Origin: Phlyctochytrium arcticum
Taxonomy: Eukaryota > Chytridiomycota > Chytridiomycetes > Chytridiales > Chytridiaceae
Assembly: GCA_025602905.1 (NCBI GenBank)
Contig: JAHLKI010000050.1
Location: 1-64,000 of the forward strand
Reading direction: 5' to 3'
Length of the DNA: 64,000 bases
Shown here: positions 22,454-33,159 of the stretch, piece after piece
Layout of the letters: each line of letters begins with the position of its first letter
Numbering within the stretch: position 1 is the stretch's first letter
Notes under the pieces: generated by a model
What the model was told of the DNA's origin: nothing
What the model saw: the letters and a program-made list of their open reading frames with translations, nothing else
Databases searched by the model: none
Translations under genes and position numbers: made by a program

Positions 22454-23624
22454 GTTAATTGTATTTGTATCTTTTTGTGTGCCCTGCTCTTTGAATGGAC
22501 TCTTTATGAAGGAATTTGCTTTTGGTCTTTGTCCAATGTACTTAAATTTTGCCTCATAACCTTCTTACAACCGATTGGTGTACGATCCGGGGATGAGCTG
22601 TCTTATTTGGTATTTTCATCCTTTATGTTGCGATGGAGCCATCAGAAAAAAAATATCCCCTATACCGTATTTCAATTTGATTCTGGTACGCCTGCACTCT
22701 CACATGTTGAGGAAGAAATAGCTCAATCTCATAAACAAGAGATGGCTCTTCTGCGTCAAAATGCGAGATGATACGGCGTACCACGGTAAAATTGAAAAGG
22801 GAGTAAATTATTGTGAAGGGGGAAATGTGGAAATGGGTGGTCTTTTATAGGAGGTTGCCAGTAGGCCCGGGGAGATCCAACGACGCGATTTTGGTTCGCT
22901 TTGGGATGGCCCGACGAAATCCAAAAAATGAGTGCTTATACAAGCGGAATTTTGATGGATTTTTCGGTCAGTCTTTTTTTTCGTATGTAGATGGTTCACA
23001 TTGGGGAGGGATATGAATGTACAATGGGATAGGTATAGTTACTCCTTTGTCTTGCTCGAAAACGCGTGAGGTAAAGAGCCTGGGAATTTTGGGCTACTTC
23101 CCAATGTATATCTGTATATCGGGGATGTGTTGAAACACCTCATGTGCGAGATCTAAAAGGCTTGACTATTCACAGGGCTGTCCATGTATTTCTCATACTC
23201 TGTCCACTCACATCTGAAAGTTGGGTTCCTCGGTGCAAAGAAATAATTCACAAAGAATTCAACATGACCTGGCCAATTTTCACATTTACGATACGATACG
23301 ATAGCTATGAAAGCGGAGATACGACGAGAACTCTGGTCGAGAGAATACGTTCATAGTTGAGACACGACAAAGATTTGTAGGCATGGGACTTTGTACTTGA
23401 GAGAATTTAGAGACAAGGAGGAATGACTACGTATTGATGATGATATCAACTTAAAACAATTTATCAAACAAAGCGGAGAGAAAGAGGGAGGGACAAGAAG
23501 GAATGAATAAATGCGCAAGTTGAGAGACAATTTATCAAACAAAGTGGAGAGAAAGAGGGAGAGACAAAAGAAGGAATGAATAAATGCGCAAGTTGAGAGA
23601 CATAAAGACCAAAGATAGAAGTAG
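22454..23624. other. Intergenic region with an imperfect tandem duplication
   Basis: No gene is supported between the sorting nexin and the next minus-strand frame; open frames are short and lack conserved motifs. Its right part contains a 72-bp direct tandem duplication (see separate entry). Confidence 0.5.
23459..23602. repeat. 72-bp tandem duplication
   Basis: Two adjacent copies of a purine-rich sequence beginning AATTTATCAAACAAAG and ending GCGCAAGTTGAGAGAC differ by one G/T, one G/A and a one-base insertion. It lies just downstream of the minus-strand frame ending at 23625. Confidence 0.85.
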
Positions 23625-24900
23625 CTACAACTTTGCAATAATGTCGGTCACCAGCGTTGAAGCTGTTGAAAAGCCGCTGGTATCCTCCTCCTTGTAGTCA
23701 AGACCAAGCTTGCTTTTTGACCATGTGGATATTGTTGATGCGGAATCCGGCCGGTAGCAGTCCTCGATTGTTGCTGGCAACAGATGAGACGCGGCTACCT
23801 TGATCTCATCGGGGAATGCGTGGTTGGGAAACAATTCGCTTGCCATCAGTACCCCCAGCAGGGCACTTGGGTTGACGCTGGACCATTTTGGGTCTGACAT
23901 ACATAAATATATACCGCAGGCCTGATGGCTTTACGAATCTGCGAGCAAGTAGCGACCGAGTAAACAACAAACATGCCAGATGTGGTCAGTCCCAATAGCG
24001 CACCAACGTTGGCGGTTTTGCAAAAATCGTTGATGGCGGGCTCGTTGGTATTTTTGGCGGAGCCGTTTCGCGATGGGGCCCTCTTCGGAGGAAATCGCTT
24101 GCTTGATGAGATAGACGATGCAATGCGGGAGTAGCGGACCGGAGAGGAATATCCAGTCCTGGATATTGTCGAATAGCCAGATAATGATGGTGACCAAGAC
24201 ATCCGGATCTGAGAAATTTGTCAAAGTCAGTTATGATTCAATGTGATATGAGTTGCGTGAAAGGTACCGGAGCTGTCGAAAATTTTAATAATGGCGACGA
24301 TGTTGTTGGTCGCCACCCACAACCAGAAGGGGTTGGCCTCGGAGTCCATGGAGAAGGTTCCGGTCATGAGCAAGATGGAAACTGCCGTAAATATCCAGGC
24401 GGCGAACCTGCCAAATACGTCCGTATATTTGCACGGTTTCAGCCTGGAAAGTAAGGGCATCAGCAAGCAGCAACACAAACAAAGATGGATTCCTAATATT
24501 ACCTTTTGGCAATTGACTAGTGTCCAACATACGAGCAATGTCCTCTGCAATCCATTCCCCAGCATGAGATTGCTCCCCTGTCAGTTGATTCCACAAAGAA
24601 GGGGAACTTTGACGGGATGGTCGCCATGTAATTGACGATCAGTTCATTGTGGATGTTCGACCATCCGTCGGACACTGGAACACGCACCACGCGTTGGCGA
24701 AATCGGTCATAAAATGGACGTGAATGACGATTTCGTATTCGGGGTCGACATTGGCGGCGGGAAAAGACGCAACCCAACCGGCAATCATGTTAAATTGGGC
24801 GGGCTTGCTCTTTTTTCTTTTGATGTCGTTGCAACGGGTTTGCTGGGATTCGAGGACCCCGCAGACTCTACCGGTAGAGAGGTATTTTTGCCGCCAATGC
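23625..24900 (-). pseudogene. Decayed multi-pass membrane protein gene
   Basis: Minus-strand coding potential is clear but split among frames. From 5' to 3' it has MIAGWVASFPAA and IVIHVHFMTDFANAW, VPVSDGWSNIHNELIV with NYMATIPSKFPF, LTGEQSHAGEWIAEDIARML, and a hydrophobic FAAWIFTAVSILLM / FWLWVATNNIVAIIKIF pair. Then come VLVTIIIWLFDNIQDWIF, TANVGALLGLTTSGMFVVY, and a hydrophilic tail from 23900 to 23625. Introns can explain some joins (near 24229-24270 and 23883-23905). Frame changes near 24600, near the 24500 intron and near 24080 cannot be bridged by plausible splice sites. At least five hydrophobic segments suggest a polytopic membrane protein. The family was not recognised. Sequencing error is the alternative to decay. 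Confidence 0.5.
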
Positions 24901-25860
24901 AAGTCTTTTGTACATGGGTGTTTGAAGCTTTGTTTGTCGCATAATTCATGCAGTAGAAACTGGTCGACAAGCGCTGCGAGGTCGAATTTGAGAATGTTAT
25001 GTCGTGGTTGTGACGGAGCCCCACGGCCATGGCCGAGCTAGGCGTGTGATCCGCCCACTCCACCACTTCTCAACCTTCTACACACACCCCTTCCACCACT
25101 CAGTCTACCACTAATCCCAAAACTCCTCATCAACCATTTTTTGATGTGAAGTTCGCCTTTTTCACCAAAGTAGGTATGCGGGATAGAACAGCATCTTGGG
25201 GATGGTTGATTGGCGTCCGGGAATGTTGTCTCCCTCGTGACAGTCTCAGAGAAATGAAGGCGGCCCTGTTTCGCCAGATAATACTGTTCGAATTCAGTAC
25301 AAGTGGAAAACTATATAATAAGTAAAAGAGGACGTTAGTACCAAGCTCAATTAATCATGCAATACTTAATGTACGTACCAAAAAGCTCTCCCAGGCCTCA
25401 TAAACCAGAACTAATATCATTGAATGAAGCGGCGGGTAGCTCGGCAAGATACCCGAGGTCGATGCGATTGCTCTCAGTTGCTTTTTTTCGGTTTCTTAGT
25501 GAGACGCACACCGTGCGCTTGCAAAGTCCGTCATGAAATGAGCATTGCAGCAGGTAGGGAGGCAACCCGGATTGGAATCATTGGCAAGTGTTCTTTGGAG
25601 ATCATCGAGCCCCGCACTGTAAGTTGGACTGCTTCGAGCGATGCGCCAGGTTGATCTACGGAAGAAAAGAGCTCAATGAGTATGTATAAAGACTCTTTAG
25701 AACAGAAAGTACATACCGGTGATCGACGTTGCTTTTCACTCAGTTGATGGATAGACATGGCCGCCGTTTCACGTTGCCACAGCTTTTTCCGAAAATCTTC
25801 CAGCTCTCGATTGCCACAGCATTATAGACGATGCTGTAAACCAGAATTTCATCGAAGCTG
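24901..25860. other. Region without a supported gene upstream of tRNA-Ile
   Basis: Minus-strand fragments with some protein-like character occur, for example at 25758-25531 (MSIHQLSEKQRR, then after a possible intron VDQPGASLEAVQ) and near 25260-25100. They could be 5' exons of the decayed membrane-protein gene. No continuous model could be made. Confidence 0.3.
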
Positions 25861-25934
25861 GCTCCGCTAGCTCAGTTGGTTAGAGCGTGGTGCTAATAAC
25901 GCCAAGGTCACAGGTTCGACCCCTGTGCGGAGCA
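25861..25934 (+). tRNA. tRNA-Ile (anticodon AAU)
   Basis: A 74-nt cloverleaf. The acceptor stem GCTCCGC pairs perfectly with GCGGAGC, and A is the discriminator. The D-arm has TAGCTCAGTTGGTTAGAGC, the anticodon stem-loop TGGTG-CTAATAA-CGCCA reads AAT, and the T-arm has GGTTCGACCC. No intron. CCA is not encoded, as expected for a nuclear tRNA. Confidence 0.95.
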
Positions 25935-26120
25935 CTCTCTCTTTTTGTGTTTTTTGGACGCGGCGGGTTGCCGCTGGGTGTCGGCCGCAACTGACATTTT
26001 GGTGACATTTCATATCATTTTGAATGGCTTCCTGCGAAATCTCAACAGTACCATATCCAGTTTTACATCACAAGATTGCTGAAGGCGACGACAGCTTTTT
26101 GTAAGCGAACGCAGCGCACA

Positions 26121-28070
26121 ATGGGGCCCACCTCCGCGCGCAGGTCACTCGACACAACTCCGCTCGAGTCGCCAACACTGCCCGAAGATGCCTGGGACGA
26201 CTCGGAATTTCCAAACCTCAGCGAAGAGCATGAACTCCTCGGCCTGGATGATTTCGAGAGAGACGATTCCGGCATGATGGCGGACTTACAGGCTGAGATG
26301 GAACGGAAGCGAGGCCACGGGCCTGAAGGGTCCGTACTGAGTGGGGTATTGGATGCGACCTTTAACTTTACAAATTCCATCATTGGTGCTGGTAAAGTTT
26401 CTTGCTACTTCTCAACTCTCTTCGGGGACATATTGCTGACTCTTGCGTTTCTGTTTAGGCATCATCGGTTAGCGAAATCCTTCCAGCGCTCATCCCAGCA
26501 GGGAACTAATGTCGCTCTGCTGATTAGGTCTACCCTATGCATTCCATCAAGCCGGCTTCATCACCGGAACCTTCCTTCTCATCCTGCTGACTTATGTTGT
26601 AGGTACTTACTCATCACTCCTGATCTGCATTCCTTCCGATGTCTGACTCTGTCGATTTCATTCTCATGTAGACTGGACCGTCAGGTTACTGATAATAGAC
26701 TCCAAGCTATCCGGCAAATCTACATATCAAGACCTGGTGTGGCACTGTTTCGGAAATCGGGGCTACATTGCAATATCAATATTCCAGTTCATATTTGCAT
26801 ATGGAGGTAAGGGCCGATCACGTATTGGAAGGCAGTGAGCCAGCTAACAGTAGCTTCTCCATGTAGCAATGTGCGGTAAGACAATATGAAAGCCCAAGCG
26901 AAGTGGTCTGTATATATCACTAAACCGTTTCCTCTACAGCCTACGCAGTCATTGTTGGCGACACCATTCCAATCGTATTCTCCCAACTCGTATCCCCATC
27001 TTCCTTCCTCTACCCAATCATCACTTCCCGCCGCCTGATCATTGTTCTCTGCACCATCTTCATCTCTCTCCCTCTTTCCATGTACAAGGACATTTCAGCC
27101 TTGGCCAAGACTAGTGCAGTGTCACTAGCAGCAATCTTGTATATTATTGGCGTAGTGATTGCGGCTGGACCTGCACTTCCGGCGGAGGAGAAGGGGACCG
27201 ACCGGTGGCTTACCTTTGTAGATACGGGCGTTTTTCAAGCCATTGGGGTTATCAGTTTTGGCAAGTCTTCTCTATTCCTTTTGTTCACATATCAGCCGTC
27301 TAACACTCTTTGCTGTACAGCTTTTGTCTGTCATCACAACACTTTCCTCATTTTTGGATCCTTACGAAAACCCACCATCAATCGCTTTGCCATTGTCACG
27401 CATCTGTCTACTGGGTAAGCCTTATAGTTAAATCGATTCGCATTCTTTGACTGACCATGATCCTGATTTGTTTAGAATGTCATTGGTCGCATGCGGTCTT
27501 TTAGGAATGGGTGGATATATAGTGTTTACCGAAAAGACACATGGTAAGCGGATGATTCGCGTCTAGGGAGATTTAGCTCTAAATGGCATCACAGGAAACA
27601 TTTTGAACAATTTCCCAAACTCACATACCCTCATCAATACCGCCCGCCTCGCCTTTGGCGCCAACATGTTTCTCACGTTCCCCCTGGAATGCTTTGTGTG
27701 CCGTGAAGTCATTCTCAATTCCCTCTACACCCACCCCTCAAATCCGACGACCGGCCATAGTCATCCAAGCGATTTCGCCCACATTGTCACCACACTGGTA
27801 TTGACATTGAGCGCCATGGTCATTGCGCTTCTGACCTGTGACCTGGGCTTTGTACTGGAAATTACGGGCGGATTTGCGGCGACTGTTTTGGCCTTTATTC
27901 TGCCGGCTGCGTGTTACCTAAAATTGACCGATGGACCGTGGTGGGATCCAAAGCGGAGAGGCAAATGGGCCAGTATCGTGTTTGGATTGATAGTCATGGT
28001 CTTGAGTACGGGAATGGCCATCGCCGAGTTACTTAGCGGCAAGGAAAATCATAAATCTTGTGGATGGTAG
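26121..28070 (+). CDS. AVT-type amino acid transporter (SLC38/AAAP family)
   Basis: Nine exons (26121-26391, 26459-26467, 26528-26602, 26672-26806, 26867-26875, 26940-27260, 27321-27414, 27476-27543, 27595-28070) give 485 aa. An acidic cytosolic N-terminus of about 75 residues precedes about 11 membrane segments. TM1 holds the hallmark NSIIGAGIIGLPYAF. Later come FAYGAMCAYAVIVGDTIP, the ISFAFVCHHNTFLIFGSL histidine motif and the FPLECFVCREV motif typical of vacuolar AVT/SNAT-like transporters. It probably moves neutral or basic amino acids across the vacuolar membrane with proton coupling; substrate and direction are unknown. Exons 2 and 5 are 9-nt microexons that supply GIIG and AMCA. The intron 27261-27320 is GC-AG. 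The ATG at 26121 is the first in frame. Confidence 0.88.
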
Positions 28071-28265
28071 TATTAGTCCCCGCAGGACGGGAGCCTACCT
28101 TGTCTTCTCCTTTTTGTATTTATTGGTTCAATACCTGTGATTATTTACCTCACAAAACGCAAACGATCAATCTGAGCAACAAAGATAAAATCAAATAAGA
28201 GTAAAAAAGAGAAAAATGCGCACAGCGCCTCCAAAAAAAAGTATATACGACAACAAAAGGACAAA
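28071..28265. other. Convergent intergenic spacer
   Basis: About 195 bp, A/T-rich, between two convergent stop codons. It probably contains both 3' UTRs; nothing else is seen. Confidence 0.5.
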
Positions 28266-30620
28266 CTAACGCCCAACACCATCATCTTCCTTCTCCCGTT
28301 TCCGCTTCCTCCAAAATTCAAAATTCCGGAATCCCGATAAACCGCCCAACCCGTCTCCATTGGCCCCCAAGCCGTCAAAGGGTAGTGACCGAGGTGGTGG
28401 GAAAAAGACATCGCCAGTCCGCGGATCTCCACCCGCCATCCTATCCATTGTGAAACGTGAGGAGGACGACGACGAGGCGGGCGAGCTGCTTCCAGATGAG
28501 TCTTCAAAATATGTGGGTCGGGGATGGGGTGCGGCAGATGTCCTGGGTGGCTGTGGAGTAGCTCGGCTGGATGGAGGACTGGACCATGAAGAAAAGGCGT
28601 TACTTGAAAGTAGAGTAGTGGGTTGTGACAATAAACGCGTAGGTCGCGGCCCGTCGGTCGTGTTGGTATCAGTCCCGTTCTCGGCTGGGAAGCTTCCTAC
28701 ACCGAGGGAAGGACAATGGTATACGAGAGCTTCAAACTGGGGCAAGTCTATTCCGAGGGCCTGACTGTATTCATCGAGAATGCGTTGCACGGAAGGTGCA
28801 GGTCGTAGCCGCCTTGTGGTGGGGGGTTGTGTAACAGGGGCCGAAGGGGGAGAGGATGATGAGGAAGGTGTAGCACTCTGTGCGGCGTCTAACAAAAGAG
28901 CCTCCCTGAGCATATTGCTAGAGTTTGTTTCTGAGGCGGATGTAGTGGGAGGTTCAACTCCGAGAGTCGGAGGGGGTGGAATTGGCGCAGGAGCACTGGT
29001 TGATGGAACGATTGTCTCTATTGACTCTGGTACCGGGGGAGAAGGGTGAACGCTCCGGCCGTTACTACCTACGCTCAGACCATTAATCGTTGCCGCAGGA
29101 GCTCCTGCTTGAGCCAGGGCTGCTACAGCATGTTCCATTGTCTGACGGACATGTGGTTCTAGGCCATCATCCATAATAACGACTTGAGATGGCGTCTCTC
29201 CATCTGCGCTGTCGTGGGAAGCGAGCGCACCCAACGCCCGGACAACCGCTTGCGTCAGAACAGTGAGTGAGGAAGGCGACTCGGGATGAGTTGTGACGCG
29301 GTCCGTTGACGATGATGTCTGCTCATTTGTAACCGAGCTAGTCACTCCATTACTTCGTTGTCCGGCCTGTAACGCCCGCCTTGCTCGCTCCAATGGTCCA
29401 TCGGAAACAACTTCTCCTGGGACAACCGGGCTAACATGGTTGTTGAGGACTGGGCAATCATGTCCGCATCGACCACAATAGCCAACGTCATATAATTCGT
29501 CCATGCTTTCGGCCGTCCGTCTCATGGAAAAGACAAACATTTGGTCACACCGCCAGCAATAGACGTCGTATTGGCAATTGTACTCATTGGAGACGCTACG
29601 GGGCCGAATATTGCGGTCTCCAGGCTCGACTACAGCCATGCTGGAACCTCCCACTGCGAAAAAGTCTACATGGTCTGGAGCATCGTCCGAATCATCGTCA
29701 CTGCTGTCACTTGGCCACATAGAGGGAAAGCCAGAGTAGTCCGCGTTGAATTCATGGCCATGTTCATCATCGTCATCGTCATCATCATCATCCTCATCGT
29801 CGTCGTCATCATCATCGTCGTCGTCATCGTCATCATCGCTTTGCATTTCCTCTGAGCCCGAGCCATCACTACTATCTTCATCCGCAAATGGGTCAATCCT
29901 GGCGATTCCTATGGCGGGTAACGAGAACGATGGATAAGGATCCAGCTCATCGTGGATGGAAGTCGATGCAATGTTGGATGCTCCGCGACGTCTAACGGTA
30001 TCGACCGGCAATCCTTCCTCGGCTGAACTGTTGTTGTCGTCGTCCTCCTCTTCATCCATCATATCTAAAGGATTGACGGGGGTATAATCCATAGAGAGGG
30101 ATGTTAAACCGCTGCCACTACCGACTGATCCGGCCACAATGCTTGAAAAGGCATCATCTTCGGCAATCAGGTGTCGTAGATTGGCGAGGGCAGAAAGCGC
30201 GGGAAGATCATCCTGTATTGCTTCACTACGCGGGTTGGCTGTCCTTGTGGTTGCCGTTTCTCCAGTACCTATGTGAGACACAACTTCTAAATTGGCAGTC
30301 ACTGAAGGGGGACTCGTTGCAGGATCAGGATTTGGAATCTCTGCTGCTGGCGTCAGGGTTTCAGCAACAGAATTTCCGCGCCGTCGGGGCGGTCGTCCAT
30401 CGATGGGAGGGGCCCCACTGGCCGTCAATGTACTTTGATTCTGTGTTCTACGGCTGGACCACATGACAGCCCCATCCGAGCTCTGTTGCCACTCGTGCGT
30501 GCCATCGGAAAATGTCACAAAGCGAGCCCGCGCGTGTCTTGCACGAAACGCTTCGCGAGACAATCCAAGCGGACTCACAACATAAGACTCGCGCTCCGCA
30601 CTGGTCATAAGTCTAGTCAT
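28266..30620 (-). CDS. Large acidic, low-complexity protein with a C4 zinc-ribbon-like motif
   Basis: A single-exon minus-strand frame of 784 aa from the ATG at 30620 (the open frame extends to a TTG at 30665). The N-terminal 70 residues look ordered (SREAFRARHARARFVTF, DGTHEWQQ). Then come acidic and Ser-rich segments with a long Asp run (plus-strand 29760-29845). A cysteine module with spacing CWRC-X23-CGRC follows, sitting in NCQYDVYCWRC...DVGYCGRCGHDC; this would bind zinc as a ribbon or treble clef. The C-terminal 350 residues are Ser/Pro/Thr-rich. No family was recognised. Acidic tracts with a zinc ribbon suggest a nuclear or RING-adaptor-like role, but that is speculation. It is divergent from the DMAC1-like gene. 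Confidence 0.7.
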   Translation of the reverse strand: MTRLMTSAERESYVVSPLGLSREAFRARHARARFVTFSDGTHEWQQSSDGAVMWSSRRTQNQSTLTASGAPPIDGRPPRRRGNSVAETLTPAAEIPNPDPATSPPSVTANLEVVSHIGTGETATTRTANPRSEAIQDDLPALSALANLRHLIAEDDAFSSIVAGSVGSGSGLTSLSMDYTPVNPLDMMDEEEDDDNNSSAEEGLPVDTVRRRGASNIASTSIHDELDPYPSFSLPAIGIARIDPFADEDSSDGSGSEEMQSDDDDDDDDDDDDDDEDDDDDDDDDEHGHEFNADYSGFPSMWPSDSSDDDSDDAPDHVDFFAVGGSSMAVVEPGDRNIRPRSVSNEYNCQYDVYCWRCDQMFVFSMRRTAESMDELYDVGYCGRCGHDCPVLNNHVSPVVPGEVVSDGPLERARRALQAGQRSNGVTSSVTNEQTSSSTDRVTTHPESPSSLTVLTQAVVRALGALASHDSADGETPSQVVIMDDGLEPHVRQTMEHAVAALAQAGAPAATINGLSVGSNGRSVHPSPPVPESIETIVPSTSAPAPIPPPPTLGVEPPTTSASETNSSNMLREALLLDAAQSATPSSSSSPPSAPVTQPPTTRRLRPAPSVQRILDEYSQALGIDLPQFEALVYHCPSLGVGSFPAENGTDTNTTDGPRPTRLLSQPTTLLSSNAFSSWSSPPSSRATPQPPRTSAAPHPRPTYFEDSSGSSSPASSSSSSRFTMDRMAGGDPRTGDVFFPPPRSLPFDGLGANGDGLGGLSGFRNFEFWRKRKREKEDDGVGR

Positions 30621-31171
30621 CTTTGCCAATTTGCGATTGCTGCTTCCACGTTTGCCCCAATACAATCAGAAACTTGAATCTAAACAATCAACCAGGTCTC
30701 GGATTTGTACGTCAAAAGGGTGATGATGTCCGAATTCCAAGCCGTTCAGGTAAAGCACTACTTTGCGGGGTGTGCACGCTACGAGTGACGGATCAATACT
30801 TGGACTTTGTGAATATGCTGTAGGTTGTCCTATATAGGGAGAGGTCTGCGCACACCAGCGCGAACTTGTTGAAATTCTAAATTAGTCACTAGGAAAGTAG
30901 ACTCAAAAGATTCCTTAGGCCCCTACCTTTACAGACGGCCGAAGAGTGCGTCTACAGGCCCTTTTCCGAGCTGCGCTTACAGGATTGTCGCCGCTGACAT
31001 GCCCCGGAATCCTGGCGAATTTCTGGAATTTTGGGCAACACGAAAGTTCGAATTTCGGCTCCCCCTTCCGCCGGCTGTATCTGCAGTGGCTGGCGATTTA
31101 TCACCGCATTGTCATCAGCGAAATTTCCGAGAACTTGCCCAGGCTTTTTCTCGAGCAGATCTAGAAGCATT

Positions 31172-31530
31172 ATGTCTGGGGCGCCAGCGGGAACGCCGAG
31201 CAAGATTAATGCGGATCCGGAGGAATATGTAGATTGTCTGGCATGCAAGGTTACGGGGACGGCCACGGCTCTGGGGTTTTCCGTCTACACTCTCTATGAA
31301 CGTGGACGCATCACAGTTCCGGCTGTTGGGCTTACACGGCCCAAAGAAGGCGGCTTCGGAATGGAAATTATCACGCAGGAAATGGTGAAGCGGGCCCGGT
31401 TTCATCGCGGGTTTCTGGGTGTCCTGTCAGGAGGTGGGTGATTTGAGCTTCTTTGTTAGCCATTGAGCTGACGAAATTCTGTTCGATTACAGCGTTTGCA
31501 GCTGCGGGCATTTACCGTGCCATCATGTAG
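31172..31530 (+). CDS. DMAC1-like small mitochondrial membrane protein (DUF4536 type)
   Basis: Two exons (31172-31433, 31493-31530) give 99 aa. The motif YVDCLACKVTGTATALGFSVYTLYE is characteristic: a CXXC next to a glycine-rich hydrophobic segment. A second hydrophobic segment, GFLGVLSGAFAAAGIYRAIM, spans the intron. The two-TM hairpin with the CLxC motif fits DMAC1/TMEM261-like proteins, linked in animals to assembly of the distal membrane arm of complex I. Assignment is by motif and size. The ATG at 31172 is the first giving this conserved order. Confidence 0.65.
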
Positions 31531-33159
31531 TGGAATGTGGACTATTTGGACGTCGTATTAACGTCCCCAGTTACGGGCACGAGACGGAGGTTTCCGCCGC
31601 GAGACTTGATGCCATGTCTGAACCATCATTGCTCAAGACACTCGAGTATTGGTGCTCGTTTGCATTCCTATACGACCGGTAACAGTCTGGCGAAGGGGCT
31701 ACCTCGTTATAGTACTCTACTGCTTCATTGTGGTTTGAATTAGGCAGTTGCGATGCAGTTTCGTCAACCCTGGCCGACGTGGCCGTACCATCTGCTCAGT
31801 CACATCTAGACACCTTGCAGTATTCCAGATTGTGGGAGAATCTCTGAACAACTTATGATGGATGTTGATTTTCTTTTGTATCATAACCTCCGTGATGTAC
31901 CAAACAATAAATTCGGTGTAAACCTGCGCGGGGTGTAGCACTGAATTCAATGCCTACGGAAGAGCCGGCTGTCTTCATTGCGATGTCGGGCAACCTCTTT
32001 GGTAGAGATCTCAAGTGTTCACTTCATTGAAACTCCATTGCTCATGCCTCATTCTTTGCAAGGAATGGAGCATACCCAAGCTTCAAATACCCAAGACGTA
32101 GGTCACATATGCTTTTTTAGGAATGAAAAGAAATTTTCGCCGCGGCAATGCATTCATTGAGAATCAATTCAGATCCTGGCGTGCAACAAAGTTTTCCCAA
32201 CAAAAAAACGTTGATTTCGTTGCAGACTAGGATTAGAAATGACCTCATAGAACAAAAGGCAGTTTGCGAAAGAGGGTGAATAGGAAAAAAAAAGTTAAGA
32301 AAAAGAAATTGGGAGGGATGAGAGGTGTGCGATAGAAGGCAACAGTCAAATAGAAGACGAGGAAATTGGAGACGCGGAAGGTGCTTGTCGCGAGGGAAAA
32401 GCAGGCTCGCGGTGCTCCTTTTATATTCGCTGGTCGGCTATTTGGTGTCAACTTCTATGAGACGCCGGGGGTCCCCCAAAGGAAACCGTTGTGGTACGGG
32501 GAAACCAGGTATAGGCCACGGAAAAAACGCCAAACTGCCACCAGTGCACGGCAAATGGCCCCTAAAGCAAACCGAAGCATTGACTGTCGAGGTGTCCGAG
32601 CTCTGTGGGGGCGGCTCCTTTTATAGACAAACTCTCGCAGACGGCGCAATGTGCGTCGGCGGCGGAAATGTTGCAACGCCAGCGACCCCAAATGCGAGAT
32701 GATCCGACATTTGCTGCAGACAGAGCGCGGGCTGTCCGCCACCAACGTCGATGGTCGTTCAAAACGGCCTTTACGGTTGCCTGCTGCATGCATGCACCAT
32801 GTCTGTACTCGAGTACAGTATCCTCTTCTGATCCTCTTGGAATTTTGATGCGGGATGTCCACGGCCATTACGACACAGATCTACCGTACCAAGGATCCGG
32901 TCTAATAAAGTGGTCTGCACGCCGTGAATAGTCTTTTCCGAATGTATTTTTTTCTTAACAATTTTTGCCATTGTCTTTACCGGTAGGTAATTTGGAAAAA
33001 AAAAGGGTAATGAGCTCAGATGGATGGTATGTATGTAGAGGGCCCAGGTCTGCAAAAAGTATTCCACAAATCAGGATCGTGCAAGATGAGATGCAAAACC
33101 TGCTCGGAAACCGTGAAACGGTATGAAACTAAATGAGATGGTGATATGATCTCTCCCCT
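31531..33159. other. Intergenic region, nothing identified
   Basis: About 1.6 kb with only short overlapping open frames on both strands and no recognisable protein motif, tRNA or long repeat. Purine-rich stretches occur at about 32265-32310, and an A/T-rich stretch at 32935-33010. Confidence 0.5.

Noticed and set aside
29541..29937. Plus-strand Ile/Val- and Ser-rich open frames at 29.5-29.9 kb
   Set aside because: They are antisense readings of the Asp repeat in the minus-strand gene.
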